Below are positions 23,223 to 32,919 of a DNA stretch of 64,000 bases, in pieces (positions within the stretch are counted from its first letter, which is position 1; each line of letters starts with the position of its first letter). Below the pieces are notes generated by a model. That model worked only from the letters and a program-made list of their open reading frames with translations, was not told where the DNA came from and ran no database searches. A program made the translations under genes and the position numbers. The stretch is taken from assembly GCA_024180945.1 (NCBI GenBank), contig JAKSGN010000002.1, positions 248,001 through 312,000 of the forward strand, read 5' to 3'. Source of the stretch: Macrophomina tecta (lineage: Eukaryota; Ascomycota; Dothideomycetes; Botryosphaeriales; Botryosphaeriaceae).

Positions 23223-24238
23223 TCAGTAATTGTCCCTCCCGCTGCCGCCATAGCTAGTATCCTGCCCGTACCCAGTCCTCTCACTAGATCCATAGCCTCC
23301 GCTGCTGCCCAGCTCCTCCCCACGGCGGTTGCTCGAGCCGTAGCTGTCGTTGTCATCGCGACCGGAAGTACCGTAGGAATCATCGTTGTCGCGGCGGCCC
23401 GAGTCAAAGCCGGTACTTGTGGTGCCTCTCCCACTCGAGCCGAAGGTGTTGTTATCGTCGCGGCGACTGGAGCCATATGAATCGTTGTTGCCACGGCTGG
23501 AACCATATGAGTCGTCGTTGTCGAGGCGGCTAGAGCCGTATGTGTCGTTGGTAGCGGAACCATACGAGTCGTTATTGCCGCGGCTGGAACCGTATGAGGT
23601 GTCGTCATCGCGGCGGCTCGAACCAAAGCTGGTCTCGTTGTCACGGCGGCCAGAGCCGTAAGATGTGTCATCATCGCGGCGGCTGGAGCCGTAACTGTTA
23701 TCGTTGTCCCGGCCGCCATAGCCGCTAGCGGCCTCACGCTTAGCATGCCCCTTCTCCTCCAGCTTGTCGCTCTTCAGGACGCTGCCGGCCTTCTCCATGA
23801 TCTTGCCAATGGTCGAGTCTGTGGGCAACTGGTCAGCATGCTGTAACCTCTGTCGTGGCCTCTCGTCTACACAAGCAGCAAGGGTGAAAGGAACGGGAGA
23901 AGTTTGACTAACCGTTCTTGCCCTCACCATGGCTGCCCGTCTTGTTGCCGAACCCGGCACCGCCAGTGGTCCCGCTGCCATAGTCCGTGCTGCCTGAGTA
24001 CGCGCTGGTGTCACCGTGTGTGCCGGTCCTTAAGTCGGAGTTATTGTAGTCGTCTCCGTAGCTGCCGCTCGAGCTCTTGTTGCCAATGCCTGTACCGCTG
24101 GTGGTGCCCGAGCCGTACTTATTGTCGCCGCCGGAGTAGGCGTCTCTGCTGCCGTGGCTGTCGTTGCCGTAGCTGTCAGACTACGGGTATGGTTTAGCAT
24201 GTATTTACTCAAGTTTTGAATATGTTTATCTACCATTG
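23223..24238 (-). CDS. Hydrophilic SYGSSRRDDD-repeat protein (hydrophilin-like)
   Basis: Three exons (24236-24238, 23913-24180, 23223-23818) give 288 residues. The first exon is only the ATG; its intron (55 bp, TGCTAAAC branch, CCGTAG acceptor) joins M to SDSYGNDSHGS. The middle exon encodes Gly/Ser/Tyr/Asp-rich sequence with two related GSGTTxGxGxGNK segments. The third exon starts with DSTIGKIMEKAGSVLKSDKL followed by EEKGHAKREAA, a short helix-forming segment known from small fungal stress proteins, and then about a dozen imperfect units of the type SYGSSRRDDDT. Nearly all residues are polar, there is no signal peptide or membrane helix, and the protein must be largely disordered. Such proteins are usually induced by drying, osmotic shock or entry into stationary phase. 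Function here is inferred from composition only; a structural or RNA-binding role is also possible. Confidence 0.75.
23270..23720 (-). repeat. Coding tandem repeat, about 33-45 bp units
   Basis: Imperfect tandem units translate as variants of SYGSSRRDDDT / SYGSSRGNND. Because the unit is a multiple of three and rich in GC codons, other frames on both strands also stay open. Confidence 0.85.
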
Positions 24239-24966
24239 TGATGTTGGGTTAGGATCAATCGGACAAGGCTTGGGTTTTAGAGAAGCGAGTTGGCGATGGG
24301 AAGAAGTTTGGTGAACTTGAGCATAAGAGTAATCAGTAGGAATTTATACCGGAGCTCGATCACAATCAGGCTGAAGGATCACACACATATCGGGTAAAGT
24401 GGACGCGTCGCAGCTGGAATTGTATTCAAAACAGGGACATGGCCGTTCCCGCAATAAAATCTAGCAGCCACATGGTGCGAGCACGGTCATCTGTTGGATT
24501 GGGTCTCAGCTAGCTTGACGCCGTGTATCCCCGCATCCATTCTGGCCCTGCTGTAGACCGGACGCTGCCAAGTTTACTTGTTGTACGCTTGCGTGCTTCG
24601 GGCCTGGCCAGGTCACTCTCGCGAGAGGCGGGGTCGAAGCAGGAGATTAAGTGCGCCATGACGAGGAAGGCGTGCTTCAGGGAACACAATTCGTGGGAGC
24701 CATCCCATTCCGGTCGGGCAGGGCTATGGCTATTGGCTTTTCATCAACGGATGCGTCGATCGCTGATAGCGCGGTTGGTGGGAGAACGTGGAAGGGAGGG
24801 GCAGCACGGCTACATCATTCAGCGACCCTTGTCGAGCTGAAAGTGTGGCTCGTGCCCTGACTACCGGACACAGCCACCAGAATCCCTTCCATAAATGCTT
24901 CAAATGCACAATAGGCTGAACGCCTGTCGTGCCGCAAAAGGTTGCCAAATGACATGATTCGAATAT
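24239..24966. other. Upstream region of the repeat protein and 3' side of cwc15
   Basis: Non-coding stretch of about 730 bp. Short frames on both strands show no family features. No clear regulatory motif was identified. Confidence 0.5.
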
Positions 24967-25779
24967 TTAGCGGACGTAGCGGCTCTATTAATCTAGTCAG
25001 CATCACTCGGCATTCTCAGAAGATCGAGAAGACTTACCATGAACCGCTTGTGGAAATCTGAGCGCAAAAGATCGTTGACGAACTCCTTCGATTTCTTGTC
25101 GTCGATCCCGCGAGCTTGGTTCTTGAAGACCACATCGTCGTCCCAGCGGCGCTTGACGTTGAAGTCCTTAGGGTTCAAGAGTGGGTTGCCACGCGCAATT
25201 TCATACTCGCGCTCCTCCTGCTCCTGCGCGGCCTTCTCGGCCTCCTCCTTAGCCTTCTGTTCGGCCCTCTCCCGCTTGATCTTCTCCAGCTCCCGCATGA
25301 GCTCAGCTGTCTCATCCTCGTCATCATCATCGTCTTCCTCTTCACTGCTTTCACTGCTGGATCCGTCAGAATCTGCATCCACGTCTCGCGCTTCCTCTAA
25401 TATAAGCCGCCGCCTCTTTGCTTCTGGTGATTGTTCTTCGTCTGCACCGTCTCCCGCAGGGTCGTCCTCGAGTTGGCGCTTCGGGACACTGGGAGCGTCA
25501 TCGTCGTTGCTGGAAGCCGGCATGCCCTTCTTCTTGGCAAAGTGGGCGGCCTCGGCCTTGAGGAGTTCGGCACGGAGATCGCGTTGCTCATCGGCAACGC
25601 CGCCCTGACCCGGCTGGCGGGTCTTGAGGGTCATATGTGCCGGGAGCAGGCGCTGGTGGTAGGCCGGCCCACGAAGGGCTTCTTTGCCGCGGGCCTGGTA
25701 GTCTGTTAGCCAGGCGTTGTAACGACATCTTCGGCGTGGTACGTACGGGGTCGAATGTGGGCCTGTGAGCTGTCGTCAT
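24967..25779 (-). CDS. cwc15: Pre-mRNA-splicing factor Cwc15/Cwf15
   Basis: Three exons (25747-25779, 25038-25694, 24967-24984) give 235 residues. The N-terminus MTTAHRPTFDP is joined by a 52-bp intron to ARGKEALRGPAYHQRLLPAH, the invariant start of the Cwc15/AD002 family. A charged middle follows, with an acidic run (SSESSEEEDDDDDEDE) and a coiled-coil-like ELEKIKRERAEQKAKEEAEK. The conserved end is GNPLLNPKDFNVKRRWDDDV, VFKNQARG and FVNDLLRSDFHKRFM. The last intron (53 bp, GCTGACTAG branch) leads to a tiny 18-nt exon ending SRYVR-stop, which matches the family; reading through gives an unrelated tail. Cwc15 belongs to the Prp19-associated (NTC-related) part of the active spliceosome. It is transcribed away from rrp45 across a short shared promoter. 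Confidence 0.95.
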
Positions 25780-25998
25780 GGTGTGCGGCGGGTATGGGAC
25801 GAGGAATGGCGGTGGTGTTGACGGAGCTCTCCCTCAGCGCGTCGCAGCGAAATGCACGGAGCGGCAATGCCAAGAAACTGCGATCGGCACAATTTTCGCC
25901 GACGCGCCAAGATGCACTCCGTCACTTTCTGTGATCGCGATTCCAGAAGTTTTGGACGCTGCGAAAACACCCTCGGCCCCGCAACTTGCTCTGGAAAC
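25780..25998. promoter_or_regulatory. Compact bidirectional promoter between cwc15 and rrp45
   Basis: Only 219 bp separate the two divergent start codons, so both genes must use this interval for promoter and leader. No TATA box is seen, which fits housekeeping RNA-processing genes. The role is inferred from layout. Confidence 0.6.
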
Positions 25999-26993
25999 AT
26001 GCCTCGCGAAGCTGAGTTGTCGCTCAATGAGCGCGAGTTCATTCTTCAAGCTCTCGGTGAGAACGTCCGTTTGGATGGCCGCGCCTTCGATACTTTCCGC
26101 GATCTCGAATTGACCTTTGGCAACGAATACGGCGTTGCTGATGTGCGACTGGGCAAGACGAGGTATTTTATTGCCGATAATATAATCGTCGTTTTGTTAA
26201 TGCGGTCTTAGAGTTCTTGTACGTATCTCCTCCGACGTTACCGCGCCGTTCGCCGACCGCAAGTTCGATGGCATCTTCAACATCAGCACCGAATTCTCTC
26301 CAATGGCCTCGCCAGCTTTCGAAGTAGGCCGGTACGTCTGCCAAAGAACATCATGGTCGATTCCCAGCCGCAAACACCCTAACTGAACCTACAGACAGGC
26401 AGACGGAGGCTGAGGTCATCCTTTCACGAATCTTGGAGAAAGCAATTCGCCGTAGCGGTGCCCTTGACACCGAGTCGTTGTGCATTGTCGCAGGCTCAAA
26501 ATGCTTCTCAGTACGAGCTGACGTGAACATCCTGGACCACGACGGAAATCTCATCGACGCCTCTTGCATCGCTATCATCGCAGCCTTGCAGCACTTTCGC
26601 CGACCAGATATTGCCGTGGAGGGCGAGAAAGTAACAGTCTTCAGCCCGAGGGAGCGTGAGCCGGTACCGCTGTCGATGCTACACCATCCTCTGTGTGTCA
26701 CATTCTCATATTACAACAACGGAGAAATTATACTTGTAGACGCGACGGCGGCGGAAGAGCAGGTGCGGGAGGGTGAAGTCATCATCACGATGAACAAGTT
26801 TGGCGAGATATGCCAAATTGCGAAGTATGGAGGCACTCCTGTGGATCCTTTGGCGATCCTACAGTGCAACAACGTGGCCTTGAGCAAGGTGCAGACTCTC
26901 ACGAAGTACATCCAGGGCAAGCTGGAGGAGGACGCCAAGAAGAGGGACGCGGGCGGCTTGATGGCTGAACTGAGCGCTGAAAACGCGAGATGA
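25999..26993 (+). CDS. rrp45: Exosome complex component Rrp45 (RNase PH fold)
   Basis: Three exons (25999-26162, 26212-26331, 26399-26993) give 292 residues. Typical blocks are LSLNEREFILQALGENVRLD, GRAFDTFRDLELTFG, LGKTRVLVRISSDVTAPF, FNISTEFSPMASPAFEVGR, VILSRILEKAIRRSGALDTE, LCIVAGSKCFSVRADVNIL, DHDGNLIDASCIAIIAALQH and DATAAEEQVREGEVIITMN. Rrp45 pairs with Rrp46 in the hexameric ring of the RNA exosome in nucleus and cytoplasm and is catalytically inactive. The second acceptor is the downstream ACAG of two adjacent ones; the upstream one would cause an early stop. Introns are 49 and 67 bp. Confidence 0.95.
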
Positions 26994-27845
26994 TGTTTTG
27001 CGGTAGGACGCCCTGCGTGCAGATCACACGCCATAGCCGATGACACAGGCAATCGCTACTGGGAGGTAACCAAAGGGTCACATGTTCTAAAAGGAAAACA
27101 AGGGAAATGGGGCAGACTGCGCGGTTCAGAACAGCCCTAGTCTGCAGATGACGCCCAGCTTCATGGCATTACAGTAGAAAGACCGTCTCCGGCATGCGTT
27201 GTCGCTGGCCGGGATGCTGGAAGCCTTCACGCGAACGGTGGGCTGGAGGAATGCTCACACCACCAAGACTCCCGCGTTGCGAAGGAGCCGCAGTAGAATT
27301 TCAGAACGATAATGAGAAGACTAGCAGCCGTCTCGGCAACAGACTGGCGCGCCTGATTAATTGCATGCGGTTGAAATAGAGCGTCGTCTGATGGCTAGTG
27401 TAAGCACGCGATTCCGGACAGGGCTATGGCAGGGGCTTGAGTAATCCGTATCTGAGACGCGCAGGGACGCGGCGATGTAGGCCATCAAAGGAAGGTTGGT
27501 CGCTTGGCGGCGCAAATCTCGGATTCGGGTATGCGTGACAAATATAAGGCGGCCGATGCTTCAGCACGCTGGATGGTAAGGAGCGAGATCTGAGGGGGCG
27601 TTAGGCATACGTCATGGGCGAATAAGCTACTCGATAGCTGCGGCTACGTGCGTAATCCTGGTAATCTATGATGTTTCTATCTCCGCTCTCTTCCAAAGCT
27701 CTCCCGTTCCAGACCTTTCCGCGACTCGGATGCTCCAGGTCCCCCTTCCGCAGACAGCTCGAATATACAAAGACCATAGCTTCCTGTTTTTCTTGCTAGC
27801 AATCAAAGCGAATTGCCCACAGCCCGCAGCACTCGCAGCCACAAC
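26994..27845. other. Intergenic region between rrp45 and the DUF4336 gene
   Basis: Unique non-coding sequence of about 850 bp with pyrimidine-rich DNA just before the next start. Nothing else is supported. Confidence 0.5.
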
Positions 27846-28781
27846 ATGACCTCCAAGCTCATCCCGCCGAATCCTGATGCTGTTACGGTCATTCGAGAGG
27901 TCGTTCCTGGCACCATTGTCACGAGCTCTGCGCCATTCCTTCGCTTCGGCCGCATCAAGATCGGTGGCAGAGGCACGGTAGGTAGGTTTATACTTCCCCG
28001 ACGCTTCCCGCTATGCCACAGTATGCCAACGTACCGAATGCAGTGCGCATGCAGAATGGCTCTCTCGCCGTTTTCTCCCCGACTGCCTTGACGGCCGAGC
28101 TCAAGAAGAAGGTCGATTCTATGGGCGAGGTCAAATACATCACAGCCTTGGACTTCGAGCACCACATTTTCCTGGGCCCTTGGTATAAAGAGTACCCCAA
28201 CGCGAAGGTGTTGGGTCCCGAGGGTCTGCCCGAGAAGCGCAAGCAGCAGAACAATGAGAACGTGCCTTTTGCCGTGGTCTTCGAGGCCAGCAAGAAGCAC
28301 GAGATCAAGGTCGATCCTGAAGTGCGCAATTACCCAGCCCCGTGACTCTGTTGTAGGGAGGCGTGCTAACGGCCCAAAGTTCGATGCGGAATTTGACTAC
28401 GAATACGTTCATTCGCACGCCAACAAGGAGATTGTTTTCAACCACAAGCCCACGCGCACGCTGATCCAGGCCGATCTGATCTTCAACCAGCCCGCGACCG
28501 AGCAGTTCAGCAAGACTGACGTTGACCCCACCTCGGGCGTGCTCACGAAGATTTTTTCATATTTCACAAACCTGAAGGGCGAGGCGACTGGCCACCGGAG
28601 GTTCTTGTGGTATGCTGTTAGCAAGGACAAGCCGGCGTTCAATGAAAGCATGGCGAGGATCAACGCCTGGGAGTTTGAGCGCATGATCCCGTGCCACGGC
28701 GACGTCATTGAGAAGGACGGCAAGACGGCGTTCCAGAAGGTCATGAAGTGGCACCTAGACGCGGCGCTGAAGAAGCAGTAG
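27846..28781 (+). CDS. DUF4336 domain protein (metallo-beta-lactamase-like fold)
   Basis: Three exons (27846-27981, 28044-28321, 28380-28781; introns of 62 and 58 bp, the second with a GTGCTAAC branch) give 271 residues. The start MTSKLIPPNPDAVTVIREVV is followed by ITSSAPFLRFG-like sequence, GGRGTVVRMQNGSLAVFSP, then VKYITALDFEHHIFLGPWYK with an His-His pair, EYPNAKVLGPEGLPEKR, FDYEYVHSHANKEIVFNH, TLIQADLIFNQPATEQF and MIPCHGDVIEKDGKTAFQK. The pattern is that of fungal DUF4336 proteins, which are related to metallo-beta-lactamase hydrolases; the HH, HSH and PCHGD histidines and aspartates would be the metal site. No targeting signal is seen. The reaction is unknown. Confidence 0.85.
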
Positions 28782-29120
28782 ATGGCGCCAACTCAACGTG
28801 CAAGGGTGTAGGATACTATGTAGCGGGCGGTGAGGGGAGCGGAGTAGGTCGAGGCGTTTGGCGGACGAGATTTCAGGGACGGGGGGTGCGTGTAAAGATC
28901 ATCTGTAGTCGTAGTGTATACCCAGCATGCATGAGAGCGAAATTGAGGCGTCGGATTCGATATGAAAAGTGGCTTGTGAGGGTAATGGTGATCATCACCG
29001 GTCTGGACAGAGCAGCTGGGGCGCTCCGACACCACCGCCGGCCCGCGTCCAGCTGTTTGCGCTTGAAACGCCGGCCGACGCGTAGACTCAACCTCCCAAC
29101 ACCATGAATACGCTGCTGCC
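28782..29120. other. Short intergenic region before the FHIP gene
   Basis: About 340 bp holding the DUF4336 3' side and the FHIP promoter. No further feature is seen. Confidence 0.5.
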
Positions 29121-32100
29121 ATGGACTTTGTACGGCCTCCCCGTCCTGCCCTTTCTCAAGCTCCAACGGACTCTGCTTGCTGACCCTCTCTGCCACAGTG
29201 GACGCGGTTGATCGGTGGCACCGGCGGGCAGAAGCGACGCTCGACGGCCAACGACCCGCAGCAGCGCCTGGCCCGCTTCAAGCGCGTCTACAACTCGATC
29301 CTGGTGTGTTGCTCCCCTACATCTGTCCCAGTCGACCTCCCCGCTGACCTGCCCAGCAAACATGGCACAAGTCTGCGTCGCTGGCCGGCGACTGGGCCGC
29401 GCTGGACTCGCTCCGTGCCCACTTCCAGCGGATGACGGCCATCCTGAACGAAGAATCGCGCTCGCCCGCTCCGCACCTCTGCCTCTCCTTTGCTGCCTCC
29501 TCCCAAATCTTCTCCGCCATTTCCAAGATCGCCGCTACATCCCACAATGAGGCCCTGGTCAGGGAGGCGGTCGGCTTCTTCAGCGCCCTGATTGACAGCG
29601 AGGAGGAGGACTTCCTGGCCAATGAGCGCTTCGCCGACGCCCTCATGACATTCATTTCCAAGATCGCGAGCTCAAGCAGTCTCGTTGCCGGTGAGGACAC
29701 CGACGCTGAGATCGTGGAGTTGCTGTTCGGCATTGCCGCCAAGATCAGGCTCGAGCCGGAGCTACTGCCCGTGTGGTTCAGCTCTCGCGGCAAGGTAGAT
29801 TCGGACGGCGGTGCGGTGCAGCAGGTCGGCTTCGCGGGCGTCATCAGGAAGGAAGACTTTCCCCTATGCTATCAGCTCATCGATCACGTACACCACGAAG
29901 GGAGAATCGGCGATTTCGCTCGCACCGGCCTCCTATACATCTTCGAGACGGCTTCCAAATCGCAAGACTTGGAGCAGTGGATCGTTGAAAGCGACTTGGC
30001 AACTCTCATGGCCAGTGGCCTGGGTGCATTGTACAGTCAACTGAGCCGGAAGCTCTCCATCGTCCATCCCAAGGACGACCTCCCCATCATCCTCCAGCTC
30101 TCCGACTACCCGGAAATCGAGAAGTCGATTAGTGATGCTGAAAATGTCTTCTCGGAAGATTTCAAGATCCATATGGAGACTTTCCTGTCCTATTTGGCTT
30201 TTTGGCAGGATGTTCTCGAGCATTGCCGATCACCCGACGTTAGACAAACTTTGATCGACCATTTCCAAGTTCTTTTCTTGCAGCAGCTCCTGTAAGGTGC
30301 CTTTCATCTCGCAACTGATCACTGCCGCTAATGAATGCTTAGATATCCATCGTTGTTTGAGTCTTCCGACGTTGACGGTGGTTCTGCAGTTGCCGTCCTG
30401 AACTACCTTAGGCGCATTCTCGATGCATTGGACCATCCCGAGCTCGTGCACATGATTCTGCGTTACCTGTTGGCACTTCCAGATGAGCAGGTGAACCGAC
30501 CAAGGTCTCGCAGCGTCAAGAAGCGGAGGTCCACGCTCATGCTTCTCTCAAAGCCGAATGACAAAGAGCCGGAACTCAATCCATCTCTTTTCAACTTGGT
30601 GGATCTTCTGCTCAACTGCACCCAGTCCCGGAATCCCCAGACTGTTGCATCAGCATTGAAATTGGTTACCACGATTCTCAGCAAGAATCATAAGTATGCC
30701 ACTGGAACGCTGGTTAACGTCACCGAAGTCCACAACAAGGATCCCCTACGGACCATCGGCGCATTACATGCCGAAATTGAAAGCTACCTTGGCCTTGCTG
30801 AGGATATGGTGCCCGGTGCAGAAGTCAACAAGGAGTACGAGGCGTTTCTGAAAGACGTCCTTAACCTCCTGGAAGCGCACCCGTGCTCAATGAAGCACCT
30901 CTCCTTGCATGGGCTGAACCTCCCCAACCAGGCCGCGGATTTCCTCCATGCCGAAATCCGGAAGGACTCCACAATACATCACTTGACAGCTGGCGATGCA
31001 CTCTTCAAGTCCCTGATGTCTATCCTCTCTAACTTCTTCACGAACAACGTCGAAACGAACCTCAACCTCACCGAAGCCATAGTCAACCTCGCATCTTGCC
31101 CTAACCTCCGTCTGGAAGGATGGCTAGCCGTTGAGCCCACCAATTACCAGTTTAATCCTAATGAGACATTCGACGACGAAGAGGAGGATCTCAGAGATAT
31201 TTTCCGCGCCCGCCGCAGGCCCAAGTGGACACCCACCGGCGCCCCAGCCCTGATGGTCGCCCTGCGCTCCCTCCAAGAACAGATCGAGTGCCTACGCGAG
31301 GAAATCCCGGACTTCAACCAGCACGTTGCCAACCGCAAGCAAGCCTTCCGCGTGCACGAGGAACTCAACGAAGCGATGCGCTCAACCGCGCACTTCCCGC
31401 CCCCTACGCCACTCGGCCCGCCCAAGTCGTCGCACGGCGAGACGCCCACGGGCCCGGGATCCTGGACGCCGCAGTTCCAGAACATGCTCGAGGGTACCAT
31501 TAGCCCGCTCCGCTCGCAGTCGCCCCGCGGCCGCGCCCACACCATCCAGCCCACCGTTCGCCTCTCGCCCGCACCCGTGCCCGGCGGACCAAAGCCTCCG
31601 AGGCTCGACCCCACGCTGTCTCCGTCCCCGCACCCCACGTCCTCGGCGTCGAGGAGTCCTGTTAGAAGCAGCGCAAGGGGTATCAGTCCCGCCAAGCCGC
31701 TGGCCTCAGTTCCGGATCCCCGCAGGCCGTCACTTACAGCGACAGTGTTGAATGATGTCAACGATGCGGCGAATGCGGAAATATTGAAGAGGGTGATCAA
31801 GTTCCCACTGAGGAAGCAGCAAAAGGTCGTGGAAGAGGTAACGGCAGTGCCAGTGCGGCCGAAGAAGGTGAAGTTGGAGGGGATCGAGGAGGGTGGGGAG
31901 GAGGCAGAGGAGAGGGAGGCAGAGAAGGTGCATGGTGGTGATAAAGGGGAGGAGGCGGCCAATGGTGATACAGAGCAGTTCCCTGCTTTGGACGAGGACA
32001 TTGCGAACTTCGATATAGAGCGGGAGGAGGAGGTGCGCGAGGCTTCGCTTAGCCATGTTCTGACGAATGTGGTCATTTTGCAGGAGTTCGTGCTCGAGCT

Positions 32101-32155
32101 TATTGCGATACTGCAGGTTAGGGCGAGTTTGTTCCAGGAGGTGCGGTTCGTGTGA
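29121..32155 (+). CDS. fhipA: FHIP / RAI16-like Hook-interacting protein
   Basis: Four exons (29121-29129, 29199-29303, 29357-30291, 30343-32155) give 953 residues. The first exon encodes only MDF; splicing (69-bp intron) makes MDFWTRLIGG, followed by NDPQQRLARFKRVYNSIL and WHKSASLAGD, the conserved start of the RAI16-like family. Alpha-helical repeat-like sequence continues with VFFSALIDSEEEDFLANERF-type segments (here EAVGFFSALIDSEEEDFLAN), DFPLCYQLIDHV, FLSYLAFWQDVLEHC, LLYPSLFESSDVDGG and LRYLLALPD. The last 350 residues are disordered and Pro/Ser rich, then acidic, ending in a helical LQEFVLELIAILQVRASLFQ. In Aspergillus the FHIP protein joins Hook and an FTS partner to couple early endosomes to cytoplasmic dynein; the same role is expected here. 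Confidence 0.88.
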
Positions 32156-32919
32156 TTGAGCAGTGGTGACTCGTTGGACTGGAAAGAAAAGGACTAGTAA
32201 GAAGAAAGTGGTTGAATACTGCGAAAGGGGAAGAAAAACTGTAGCGGCTGTGCTTATTGTTTTTTTTTTTTTTTCCCTGTATTTTGAAGCCCTTTCCCTT
32301 CGTTGTTCTGATCTCTGTTCTTGGTGGTGGGATTGAGGATGAATTGATGCCCCGCTGTTTTTTTTTTTTTTTTTCCTCGGTCTTCTTCTGCATGGAATGG
32401 GCTTGATCTTTTTTTTTTGTGGGTATTCAACTTGTCTGTGTAGTCGTAGTATGTCCGGGGTCTTTTTGCTGTCAGTACATAGCGAGCGTGCATGTAAAGC
32501 AAGCGAGTGATTATTTTCATTTGATGGGCTGACTTCCTTTGCGTTCGCATTGTATGGAGCTCAAAGTGATGTCCCTTATCAAAGTCAACAGTGTATCGGA
32601 TGAGGAAATTGATGGATCGACCAAGAATTGCTGCGAATGAAGTAGGAGGCAAAGTGTAGATATGAAGTCAAGTGTGGCAACGGAGTGCTCCATTCGGGCA
32701 ACCATTTCCACTTCTTCGACCCCCCCAAACTCACGCTTTAGCCCGATCCAGTCCACTCGTCGCTTCCGTGCTGGTAAAAATCTTCACGTCTGTCATATCG
32801 CTCCTTAGTGCCATCCTTTCGTTAGTGGCAGACGGCAGGCCGCCAAAGCTCTCGTTCACCCTTTCTCCCATGCACCTGCTCCATCTCCAAATCAACACCA
32901 GCCTTTCATCCGGCAGCTA
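32156..32919. other. Convergent intergenic region with several poly-T runs
   Basis: Three T-rich homopolymers lie at about 32260-32275, 32360-32374 and 32409-32417, between two genes that point toward each other. They could help 3'-end formation of the FHIP transcript; this is inference. Confidence 0.55.

Noticed and set aside
23386..23746. Arg/Leu/Pro- and Ala/Thr/Met-rich frames across the repeat protein gene
   Set aside because: They arise from the in-frame tandem repeat read in other phases; only one frame has splice-consistent flanks.
25039..25608. Serine-rich 189-codon frame antisense to cwc15
   Set aside because: It is the antisense shadow of the acidic/lysine-rich region of cwc15 and lacks any independent support.
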